DNA of 64,000 bases. Origin: Cliona cf. orientalis. Its lineage: Eukaryota > Porifera > Demospongiae > Clionaida > Clionaidae. Shown here piece after piece: positions 22,422 through 34,841 of this stretch; the first letter of the stretch is position 1; the number at the start of each line of letters is the position of its first letter. The position numbers and the translations under genes are program-made. Below the pieces are notes generated by a model. It did no database searches. It was not told the DNA's origin and saw only the letters and a program-made list of their open reading frames with translations. The DNA lies in assembly GCA_963930775.1 (NCBI GenBank), contig OZ005704.1, forward strand, positions 4,650,001 to 4,714,000, in the 5' to 3' direction.

Positions 22422-23854
22422 ATGGAGGTGATGGCAAGTCCAGCGACTCCAAACGGTGAAGTTGAACTGACTCTCGAGAACACATGTATGTGCCAAGTAT
22501 GCTGTGTAGACAAGCCCACGGACAGCTTTGTCACATTTTCTGGCTGTGGGCACAGCTTCTGTTCGGAGTGCGTACGACACGCCTTTCAGTACAAAGTGTC
22601 TGAGACTAGAGTAAAGCTACAGTGTCTCCAGTGTTCAGCGGCGGTCACTCAGGAGGAACTGGAACACGTTTGTGACGGAGAACTATATCAAAAGTACCTG
22701 GATGCCTGCTTGACCCGACACCTATCCACAACCCCTAATGTCCGCTACTGTCCTGCCCCTGACTGCCCCTTTGCCTGTATCGACACATCGACATCAGTCC
22801 AGTCTGATGTAGTGGAGCAACACTTTATTTGCCATCGAGAGGGGTGTGGGAGGGAATTCTGTAACAGCTGTAGACAGTCGTGGCATCAGGGAAAGACCTG
22901 CCAGCAGGCACGCGAGGAGATGCCTTCTGAGTTGAAGCAACTGGCAGAAGAGAATGAGAGAATAGAAGTGGAAATCAAGAAAAACACAAAAGAATGTCCT
23001 CGGTGTCATAATAAGATTGAGAAGATGAAGGACACCTGTAACATGGTCGTCTGTTGGTACTGTGACCTCAATTTCTGTTGGCTTTGTGGTCGGGAAGTCA
23101 ACGACTGGCACTTCTTCAGGTGCATTTATAATAATAATAATAAATATTATTATTATGTTTAATCATACATGTTCTCCCTGGTCCCTGGTCTGTGAGAGCC
23201 TACATAACTATTCGCTACTCTAGATAGCCTTGGGAAGATTGTGAAACTGGTTATTATGGATTCTTGTTCACTGGTTTCTGTTTCCCTTAGTCTAGGATAC
23301 CTCATCTGAATACTTGGTTTTATATGAATGGCTTCTGTACACTCTGAGCAGTGGATAGTTTTACATTTGTTCTGATATAAACACATGATATGCAGTCCAA
23401 CAGGTTGCACGCTGTATGGATCGAGCTCATGGTCCCGGAGGAGCCTCTACTGCTGTAGATTCTGGATGTGGGCAACAGCACCTCTTCTGCTGCTACTGGC
23501 CTCCTTCATTGTCTACCCAGTCTCACTGGTGCTAGCTCCTATTGGACTTGCTCTCTTGGTGGGTTTATTTCAGGATTTTGCTCGGGGGGGGGGGGGGGGG
23601 GGGGGGGGAATGCTTAGCGCCCAAATATTAGAGGGGCAAGTGGAAAGAATCAGCACAGTGCATGCGTAAGCACGCCCATCCAGGGGTCTGGGGGCATGCT
23701 CCCCCAGGAAAATTTTATAGCCCCTGAAATTGCTTCTGGTAGCTTCTGAGAGCATATATTATGATGATGACAACAACCTTTTAGTTACCATTTCGTTATA
23801 TTATGCAGCTACATCTCTCTCTCTTTCTCTTTAAGGACCAAGAAACAAATTTCT

Positions 23855-23885
<31 letters not shown>

Positions 23886-24980
23886 GCTTTTTGCCCCCCT
23901 TGAAATAAACCCTGGTTGTATATATATATTATTATGTTACTGTATGCTAGCCCTCTAGTGGTTGTCTGGGTGGAGTTTGTGGCCACCTGTACTACGTCAT
24001 TGTCCACGCCAGATATCCTAGTATCATAGCAAGAGACAGGTGATACATGTACATATACATGAGAGGATGGCTTCTGGGTGCTTACGTTACTTGATGATTG
24101 GCCACACCTATTGAGTGCACTTACTAATGCAGTGTGCCCTTTCTGCTGCACCAGCTTGAGCTCAATTATTTAAGGTCGTTGAACTAGGCTAGTGTTGCAT
24201 CATTTAGTTATTGCATGGCTACAAGAAACAAATATTCTGTGGTCTGGCTGATGGTTTGTGACGATGTAGTGGCTGTATTTGTCTGTTGTCTGTCTGTGGT
24301 TGGCATGAAAGTTGCTAGAGATCTAGGCATCTGTAACACAATAAATCCATTGATATTGTTGAAAAACTTATTTCATAATGCTTCGAGGCCACTAGTGTCA
24401 TAAACACTATTTCTATTGGCCACACCTGCCCTAGGCTTTCTGCCTATGCGCACAACGTAGTATAGTATACTATGTAGGTAAAGGTCGTCAACAGCCACAT
24501 GCGTGCATGCTGCTTTAACTCTCCTCTCGGAGGATGCAGATGCAGCACATGGGGTATATATGTGCTCTACAGAACTTCTGTGTTTGATAGGATGCGTACA
24601 GCCAAACATAATATACCAGTATATAAATTTCTATTATACGCTCAAAAGAAATATGGATAGAATTGACAAATAATAGACAATTATTAGTATAGGTAATAGT
24701 GAGGTTGTATGTTTTGGGTAACATTAACTGTTGCATGTCATATCATTGCATTATGCAGGTGTACTATGGAGGAAAAGCAGTGAACTGTGCCAAAGCATGC
24801 TTGATTGCCTCTATTGTCATCATAGTGCTGCTGGCCGTCCTGTTTGATGTTGTCTTAGCACTGCTCTGTGTAATAGCATTCTATGTCATTGGATTGGTGT
24901 ACATCTACTGCTGCATGCCCCTAGCAATGGTGCTTCAGTATAGCCCTGACAGTGCAATGCGAGAGCTAGCTGTAGTATAG
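22422..24980 (+). CDS. RNF19/RNF144-like RBR E3 ubiquitin ligase with two membrane helices
   Basis: Exons 22422-23119, 23396-23558 and 24759-24980 give 360 aa in phase. RING1 spans about residues 24-75 (CQVC...CGHSFCSECV...CLQC). The IBR spans about 90-160 (YCPAPDCPF...CGREFCNSCRQSWH). RING2 spans about 190-222 (CPRCHNKIEK...DTCNMVVCWYC...FCWLCG). The Cys in DTCNMVVC corresponds to the catalytic thioester Cys of RBR ligases; the usual His two residues on (GCNHM) is replaced by Met. After RING2 comes SPTGCTLYGSSSWSRR, a counterpart of the RNF19 SPSGCTFWG...WSR block, then two hydrophobic regions (about 245-285 and 300-345). RBR enzymes accept ubiquitin from E2 onto that Cys and pass it to substrates; this one should be membrane-anchored, probably ER. 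Human RNF19A/B are longer, with extended tails absent here. Confidence 0.85.
23586..23609. repeat. Poly(G) tract
   Basis: An uninterrupted G run of over 20 bases in the RBR intron, followed by a C-rich/G-rich repeat-like segment to about 23710. Confidence 0.9.
23857..23885. repeat. Poly(G) tract
   Basis: A second long G run in the same intron, after a CTCTCT stretch; prone to assembly length error. Confidence 0.9.
24190..24592 (+). mobile_element. Family D element, divergent intronic copy
   Basis: Contains GTTGCTAGAGATCTAGGCAT, a CACACCTGCC block, GGTAAAGGTCGTCA (24477-24490) and the end GGGGTATATATGTGCTCTAC. Block order as in 19655-20060. The hairpin end is eroded. Confidence 0.55.
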
Positions 24981-25191
24981 CTACTTACAACTTATCGTTT
25001 TTATCTCATTCAGCATCTTGATCATTAACGCCCACGGGCACAATTATTATGTTAATTATTTATTTTAATTAGCAGGACTATACTCATGAATGTCAGTTTG
25101 CTGCATGTGCGAACCATGCAGAGGTCAAGAGATCGATTGCAGATATATTTATAAATAGGTTTTCTGGTGGTCGTGGAGTAATAGAGACAAG

Positions 25192-28100
25192 ATGAGTTCT
25201 GTACGGGTGGCAGTGAGGGCCAGACCACTCTCGACCAGGTATGTGTGGCTAGGAACAGCGCCATGAAATCTTACAAAGCTACATAAGATATTAGATCTTG
25301 TAGCCTGCAAGATCGATGTACTGATCGTTGCTATAAAAATTAAACTTTGTGTAGACCTAGCTTCAGAAGGATAAATTTATAAACTGATGGTACATGGGTT
25401 GATGTATTTACCACGCCCCTAGTATTAAAGGTGACCTTTGTAGTGGTTGCAGCTGGAGCTCGCGTGTGATGGTGGATTCATTGCGTCTGGATTCTCTGTC
25501 TTTTGCACGCATGATTTCATGTAATTTGAATGCCTCGTCCTCGTGCAGAGAAATGAGCCTGCATGGGAACCACTGCATATGCATGTGCATGTGCCTACTA
25601 TACCGATCAAGAAAACACGCTGGCATTCTCAATGGATATGGTATAAACAGTCGTACGTGTGAAGTGCCAGACACCAAACAAACGTATTTATACTACTAGT
25701 CAATGAAAGCTCCTTTCAAGTGCTAGGGCCACTTTTGCTATAGATGACTTAAGGTGTGAATGTTTAGCCCGTTTATGGATCATGCACCATTGCTGATGCT
25801 ATGAACGTATAATTTATAATAATATTATGCTGCAACGCAATAGAAGTCGAGCAGCGTGAGCCTGAGTGTAGTAGGATGGGCCACTGAACTATCCATAACC
25901 GTGGCAATATATATACCAAATTTCTTGGCTATTTGTACATATTAAATAGTGCATTTTTTCCTGTATACCAGTGTATTTTTAACCATAAGTGGGCGTGCGT
26001 ACACGTGTGCATACCTACGATATAAATGCTCACACTGTAAGTCTACTATAGATTATATATGATATGTAGTCCATGGAGATTGGCAGACGGGTGCACGAGA
26101 CCCTTTCTTCTTCCCCAAGCCAGAGTGCCCCCAAGCATTGTGAAATAGTTAGCCTGCATTGCACATGACGTAATATTAAAATGATATTATTATGCCACTG
26201 CATACTGGATGCCTCATGCAGAGAGATTGAGTTGGGTACCCCACTGTCACTGGAGATGAGAGACAAGTCAACCATACTCCACAAGGTACTCTAATGTGCA
26301 GCAAAGAGTAGATATGGGTTATCTACTCTTGGTGCAGCACATGTATGTTGATCACATGTTCAATGAGTATTGCTATATATGATAGCATGATTCTCTTCTT
26401 TTCTCCCAATGCCAGAGTGGTTTGAGTGGTGCCAAGAGCACTGGTCGGAGTATGGCCAAGGAATTTATCTTTGACCACTCCTACTGGTCAGTCAGCTCCT
26501 CTGATGACCACTACGCTGACCAGGAACTGGTAAGTCACCTGACTTCGGGAGTTTTTGTGTGTGCACACACACATACACACATACACACATACATACTCAC
26601 TCACAAGTTTTATAACATTTGACCACTTAAAACTTTCACAGTTGGTTACAAGTTACACTCTGTTTTAGTAGACACCACCCAATCTGCTGAAGGTGGTGTC
26701 ATTTATGGTGGATTTAGCCATGTGCTGGCGCTAGAAAGGCAGTGGCAGCATATGACAGCCAAGCTATAAACTGTCAAATGCTGATTGGGCTCATACAAAA
26801 CCCCTTTGTCCTGCATGGGAAGAGCCTAACTGATGTGGTAGTGTCAGGACATCTGATGTGGACTATGGATTTATAATAATTAACTTACCTAAGGTATGGT
26901 GTCTTATAGCATACCTTGTAGGGGAAATTTTAAGGAATCTGATTCTCATGACTTTTTCAGATAACTGATAAGCTGTGACAACTAAACCTGCAAAATATGC
27001 ACAGTTGTACAGTGAAAATTCAACCCAATGTTTTCCTATCTGTGAAAATGGAACCTTAATTCCCTGCAGTTTGGTATTATGTTTGTCTTGAGAACTGTGT
27101 AGCTACCTTCATCCTGTGGCGTAATAATATTTAACAGTGCTTGGTGCTGGAGAGTAATTTCTCCATTAATTTGTGCATAACGAAAGCTGCTGAAATTAGT
27201 CTGCTAGCAATTCATGTGTAGGTGCTAGGTATTTTAGTTTTCACTTGTTGAGCTAATTATTGTGTAAAAATTTAGTAGTTGTCACCAACAAGATTTCTCA
27301 ATTTATGGCAGATGTTTGACTAGATTTAGGCTGGAGGTCCTCATAAATGCTGTAATTTATGCAAACTTTGTGAAGTCAATAATAATAATTGTATTACAGT
27401 AAGATATAGTAGAGCATGGGTAAGACTATAACCTTTGTTCAGGTGTATCCAATGTTGGTATCATTTCATGAAACTATAAAGCTTACCTATTAACACTGTA
27501 CTATGTGATAAATTGATATGTGGTTCCCATTTGAATGCTGTCAATTGCTTATAAAGACACATAATAATCACTTGTGTGTGACTATGCCTAATATTAATAG
27601 TAGTTGATTCTGAATAGCCTTGAAATTCTCCTTGAGAAAGATATTTCTTCATGTGTGTGATATAATAATATACGTATAATTATGTAGAGTTTAAGGGAAG
27701 CACCCTTCCCCCTCCAAAGTATAGAAATGCTAATCTATAAGTAAATCATCGGCAATTTTAGACATAAATCTCAAAAATTTGCTGGGAAGAGTGCCCCTAG
27801 ACTCCCTAGATTGGCTATGCTACACACTGCAAATTATCCTCTGAAAAATATCCTGTATCAATGTCAATGTAAGGTAGGCCGATTGTTGAAACTTTTAGGC
27901 TTTTTAATGCGACGTAGCTCAACATTGTTTTTTGTATAGAGGGTGATGTAATTTCTTTCTATTTATATCTTGTACATTAACCTTGCAGATATTCCATGAT
28001 CTTGGTGAGCCAGTGCTGCAGTCAGCGTTTGAGGGCTACAACGCCTGTGTGTTTGCCTATGGCCAGACCGGCTCAGGGAAGACCCACACCATGATGGGAA

Positions 28101-31100
28101 CACAGGTACTCACAACCATTATCAGTCCATTTAACCTGCAAATTATGGCTTGACTTTGTTATAAAGAGTATGTTTACAGTGTTAAACAGCATCTAGTGTT
28201 TGCAATTAATTTTGTACCCGCATTAGTGGCATAATTTTTTCTTGCAGAGTTCTGCAGGGCTAATTCCAAGGATATGTGAGGTGAGCACAGTGACCAAATT
28301 AAAAAAAAATCTACCAGTTCTTAATAGCAAGAACGTTTTGTGTTTGGCTGGTTTGAGTCCTTTAAGCTAAGTTCTGTGGAAACAATGTACTGGTATCGAG
28401 GAAGAGGGGGGATAATGTCAGCATAACAATTATGGAGCAGTTCAATTATTATAAGATGGTGGAACTTGAAATTTCTTTATCTAAGCTTCCAGAGTTGACA
28501 GTGTTTAGTACTTAGTTAATCATTAATTTTTTGCGTTGTCCTGTACTGCAGGGACTTTACTCGAGGATGGCTCAAGGGAGAGCAGACAGTGCAGACCAGG
28601 TTTCCTATAAGACTCAAGTCAGGTTAGTTTATTCTCTACATAATATTATGACTATGCAGATCTAACTCGGTTGTAATGTGGGTCTAGCTGATCTGGTATC
28701 CAGGGCATCCTCTAGTAGAGCATCATTTCCCACAATAGTGAACTTACGGAATTCGTACACAAACAGAGTAGCTACATCTATTGAGCTGTTGGACACAACT
28801 CTGTTACGGTCACAAACAAGATTTTGTGGTCTAGTTATTGATTGCTTTTCCCATGCATAGCTCTCTTGTTATAGCATATTGTGTGCACTTGCAGCTATAT
28901 GGAGATCTACAATGAAAAGGTTCGTGACCTTCTAGGAGCCCAGCCTGTTGGAAAGATACAGCACAGCCTGAGAGTGAGGGAGCACCCAAAGGAGGGACCT
29001 TATGTCGAAGGTAGTGGATGCAAGAATAATACTAGCTCCTGTATTCTTTCATAGACCATCACTGTACAATTTACTCATAGTGTTTGGAGTCAGCCTTTAA
29101 GGCTTTGCTGTGGTGTGCATTGGTCTGTAGTTTATACACCAGGTGCTTAGGGTCATCTGTTTTGATTTGAGTGCATGTTCTTATGCTTGTAGAGGGTACT
29201 CAAATTTTATTAGTGTTGTGCACCTAATTGACCAACCCTGCTCTTCATGTGTCTCTGACTTACACTTTTCTTTCAGAGCTGAGCAAGCATGAGGTCTCTG
29301 ACTATGATGCCATCTCAAGACTTATTGAGCTGGGAAACTCACACAGGTATAGTTTGTAGCACATAGTAATTCTATCATCAGGGCTTATTGCACAATACAC
29401 TGTACTTGCACAATGTACTGTACAACTTGCATGATTATATTTGTGAGTCTAGTGCACAGTCTTGCTGTATTCATGCTAATAAAACACAAGATCTAATTAG
29501 GGCAAGAAAATTCACGTTCTAGGATTTTTCATAATGTATCTTATTATAGAATATGATGACCTTTATATGCAAAAGTTAAAATCGTAATTTTGCATTATTA
29601 AACATATAGTATCTACAATTCATGGATCATGTAATATTTTCTTATGCTTCAGGGCTACAGCATCCACAAAGATGAACGATGCCAGCAGTCGATCTCATGC
29701 CATCTTTACCATCAAGTTCACACAGGTGTGTGGCGAAGGGAGAGCACTCTGAAAACAGTTGTATAATATATGTTTATTATTAATTTTGTTTAGGCCAAGT
29801 ACCACTGCAATCTTCCCAGTGAAACCGTCAGCAAGATACATCTGGTTGACCTAGCTGGAAGGTAGGCTATATATGATAATGTGTGGCAGTGATGTGTGTG
29901 TGTGCGCGCAGTGTTTGTGTTTGTGTGAGTATGTGTGTGCTTGGATGAGCATGTGTCTGAGAGAGAGATACTTAAGTGTGATGAGTGCATGTCAGCAGTG
30001 CAACATTACAATAATTACTTTTGGAGATATTATGGTGGCAATTTGATGTTTTATATGAGTACAATGTGTCATTCCGTTTATGGATGATGGGATTGTGATG
30101 TGTGTACACACGTGCATATGTCAGTGGTATCAGTGGTGAGCAGTTGTTGACATAGTGACATGGTGATATGCTGATCTGGCTGCATGATGGTTGTATCGTG
30201 TCGATCTGCCATTGTGGTGGTGTACACCCCTTCTTGTGTGTGTGCAGCGAACGTGCCAGTGCCACTGGAGCCGAGGGGGACAGACTGAAGGAGGGAGGGA
30301 ACATCAATAGGTCCCTGGTCTGCCTCGGAACAGTCATCTCATCACTTGGTGAGCCCATGAGCAGTGCATATGTGCATGGTCATTATCACATGTAATATTA
30401 TGCTCTACCATAATATTATTTTTGGGTGCGAAAATAATGATTATATATTATTATTATATGCTCTAGCTGTGTCCAATTTTGGAGGCAAATATTCAATATT
30501 CCAGTAACACACATTCTGTGCCTGTTTGCACAATTAATGAACAACCTTTCAAATTGCTGAAAATTAGCACTATTTTGTATCATTAAAAATAATTATTAAT
30601 TTTGGTAAGGCATATAGATACATGTAGTATGGCAAAGGGTGTCCAATGGAACAAATACAGTAGTGTTTTTTCGACTCATCTGAGATACAGCATTTACTTG
30701 TTCTATAACTGGACATATGGACATAGTTGAAGCATCCAAATGTGCAAACATCAAATGGAATGTATTAAAATGAGGTACGAGGTGGACATTTCATCTCCCA
30801 TTGGTATTTCCTCCCTTCTACTCTCTAATTTTGTGCCTCCCACCCCTCTCCTCCCTCCATATTTACCTTGACAAGAGGCATTGTGTATCCCTCACTATTT
30901 TTGCTCTGCTAGTTATCCCATGTGCATGCGCAAAGGGGTAAAATAATCAATTCTATTGTCAACATTATTTATTGTTGACACAAAAATTGCCAGATCTCGA
31001 GATCTACATATAGATATCTCAACGAGTAGCACTGCATTGCTGTTAATAGGTCAGAAATGGTAAAACAGTTATGATTCTTCATTAAAGCTCTTGATATACA

Positions 31101-34100
31101 TGTACATGTACTGCAGATTATTGACCACACCTAGTACAGCTTACCACTATGCATGGTAATATTTCCCTCTTCTCCCCAGCTGAGATATCGAGCCAGAAGA
31201 GCCACCACAAGAGGCCATTCATTCCCTATCGAGACTCGGTCCTCACCTGGCTACTCAAAGACAGCCTCGGGGGAAACTCAAAGACAATCATGATTGCAAG
31301 TATGTATTCTCAACAATAACCGTACTACCCTTAGTTTAGTGATATCAGCAACTCTCTGCTGTTTGAATGGCTTATGTTATATGTAGGCACTGTGCCTGAG
31401 TGGGCACTGGGATCATCTTCCCAGGATATAGCTATAAAAGAGGGTTGTTGTATAATTATAAATAATTTACTATGTTCATTTACTTATTTGACTGTTAATC
31501 TTTGTTGTTGAGTATGCTGCTAACACATACTTGCAGCCATCTCTCCAGCTGAGAGCAGCTATGGTGAAACACTGAGCACACTTCGCTATTCCAGCCGGGC
31601 CAAGAAAATCATCAACAGACCGACTGTGAATGAGGTACATGCAATGTACATGGATATAATGTTATACTGGTGTATTGTGTTGTATATGTAGTCTGTACAG
31701 TGTACCTTCCATTCTACTCTTCCCTGTAGGATCCCAATGTGAAACTGATCCGTGAACTGAGAGCAGAGATTCAGAGATTGAAGTGTGTCATAACATCGGG
31801 AGGACTGGTGAGTCCCATGGTTTCGAGTATTGATGACCATTTCCAAAATACCATGTTTAGCAGTCGTAATAATTTTGTTTTTCCCGCAGAATGAAGGTGA
31901 GGTAGAGAGGCCAAGGCTGAAGACCTCAGAGAGCATCTCCCTGGCTGAGGACATCTACAAGAAAGAGGAGCAGGTTAGTAATGGGATTAAAGCTGAGTGG
32001 TGTTTGATGCGACTATCTTGATATTGTCTTTGCACACCTTTCCAGGTGGCTGAATTGACAAGAGAGTGGGCTGCCAAATGGAAGGATATCAAGAGGATTG
32101 TTGAAGTATGCCTATTGTTTTAGTAGATCTCCTGAAAACCATATCTACTTTGGTATCTACATCTTAGTCATTCCCCAGGCCCTGCCCAGTTTCACTGTAC
32201 ATTTTGAATCGTCCATACTCTATATTAGGGGTGTTATTATCGCTTAATACACAATACAACATTATTCTTATGCATACAAGTATCCCTGTTTAACATTAAC
32301 CTTACAGGAGCACCACCTTGCCTTGCGCAGTGAGGGTGTCAAGATGACTGTGGATTCTCAGAGACCACACTTTGTAGGAGTTGATCCTGACATTCTCAGC
32401 ACAGGGCTCGTCTTCTATTACCTCAGGGTATATTGATTACATGTTATACTAAGGATTATTATTAGTTATACGGGCATGAGGGATGTATGGCATTTATTGC
32501 ATCATAGTCTGAGGTCCTTGTGTCCGAGGATTGAGGGCAATAAATGCCATGCATCTCGAGTGCGGGTGATATAACTAGCTTATATCCCATCGGCATGTAT
32601 ACCGTATTCGCTCGATCAAACGCCGCGGCTACTATTTATTTCACCGCCCGAGTTTGTGCGGCGTTTATTCGAGAGCGGCGTTTATTAATACCAGTAGCTG
32701 CCAGAGAGGCAATCCTTAGAGAAACGGTCGATTGATACCGCTGATCTAGGAGATTCTGGCCCCTTTGCTGATGTAGAAGAAGGTTAGAACTTGTTCTAGA
32801 CTGTTTATCGTGTACCTGCCATCGAAAACGAGTCACGAGGCATGTCCACGTACTGGTATTCTCGAATAGTAGGCGTGGCGCGGCTACTATTCGAGAGTGG
32901 CCACTATTTTGTTCAACACTTCGGAGGTGCGGCGACTATTTGAGAGCGGCGACTAATCGAGAGCGGCGTCTGATCGAGTGAATACGGTATATGTACATGT
33001 GTAGCTACAATGCATAAAATTAATATGCATAGAACACTCAAAAAGAAAGAAAAGACAACCTCACCTTACTCAAAACGGACACACAAAGCTGCTCTTTGAG
33101 TCAAGCTCTCGAATGTCAATCGAACTTCTGAGCATCTCGTGACTGAGGGGTGTGGTCAAATCCACACAGCTAGCTACAGCCATCCAACTTTGACGATGAA
33201 CTACTATTGCTAGTGTGACCTGCAATGTTGAGCTGAGTCGAAATGAAATCTGAGCTATTGACTAACTATCCTGAAAGCAAGGCTATGTGCCTACGCAGTA
33301 GATATGCATATACGGTGGCTTAGCCGCTATGCTGCTACTTGCGATTAATCAATCAACGACTCTGCCCATCGGTTCAAACCAGCACTCTCCCGCTACCCTT
33401 CCTGCCATACGTTTCATTTAGTCTCGCGAGACTGATAGTTTTACTTTTGTTGCTACCAACTTGTTTATTGTTCAAGGCCTGCAGTATTTAATATTGCACT
33501 TTGAGTTTCCTTGAGCAACTAATATTGCACTGTGGGCATAGTATTCATATTGCACTGTGGCTTACCTGAGGGTGTTCATATTGCACTGCTTGTCTCTAGA
33601 AAGTGCATTATGGTGTACAATATTATTTTACTTAGCAACAACATAGTAACGGGATATAATGTATATCCATGGTGCATTATAGGATGGATTCACATCTATT
33701 GGACTTCACAGTGGCTCGTCCGTTCCAGATATCAGTGAGTTCATGAATCCAGTGAAATTCTTAAGTGATAGTACACACACATGTACTGCTTACAGGCGTG
33801 ACTGGTGGTGATATCAGTACAGAGCACTGTCAAGTGGAGTACAAAGGTCACCGTGTCACCGTGCACCCCCTGGGCGGAGATTGTTTCATCAATCACAAGC
33901 GACTGAGGAAGCCGACCAAACTCTCTCAAGGTACAGTGACCAATATTCTATTGTTTCTCCTAGGATGGGAATTGGCTCTCTAACATTTTATGTTTCTCAC
34001 GATTCCAGGAGATTTACTGCAGTTGGGGGCCTCTGCTGTTTTTCGATTCAACAACCCTCACGAAGCAGCCAAGCTAAGGAGGAGACAGAGTGTAAGACCA

Positions 34101-34804
34101 CATGTATAGTTCAAAGTTATAAAACGGTTGAGGGGAGGGGATGATGAGGATACATGATATTTCAGTAACATAGATGGAGGCCATTCATTGTTGATAGCAT
34201 CTGAACTGTACCCAGACCCGTCCATGTACATGTAGCAGTTTGATACTGTGACTCTAAATCAAACTGGTAGTGTCTACATTGCATTGTAAGCATGCAGTGC
34301 CTCCTGTACTACATGCTGTTACCACACCGTGTGTTGTATCCCACACAGCAAGGATTGCTACATGCAACCAAATCTATCTCCACCAAATCCCAGCGTGAAC
34401 CTACATGTAGTTCAGCAACTCTTCCTCCTTCCACCACCGCCACCGCCAGCCCCAGCAGTAGTAGTATTAGCACTGCCAGCAGTGGCAGACGAGGCACCCT
34501 GTCCTCTCCCCCAGCCACCTCCTGTACCATGACAGTTGAGCTGCAGTCCAAAGAGAGAGTCTCAGCTAGGGGAAAGAGGAGAACAGAGACATCCTTCATG
34601 TTGAACAGGTGCACCATGTCAAATCTGATCCACATCTGTCCGCACAAGAATAAGCATTATGCTAAATAGACATAGTTGACTCTTGTACTCTCCTTGCAGG
34701 TCTCATCATAGTGAGGGGGAGGTGGAGCTGGCTACTGATAGGGAAAGAAGTGCCACGCCCTCCACTGAACTCCTCCTTCCAATTCAGGAGATTAAGTGAG
34801 CTTG

Positions 34805-34841
<37 letters not shown>

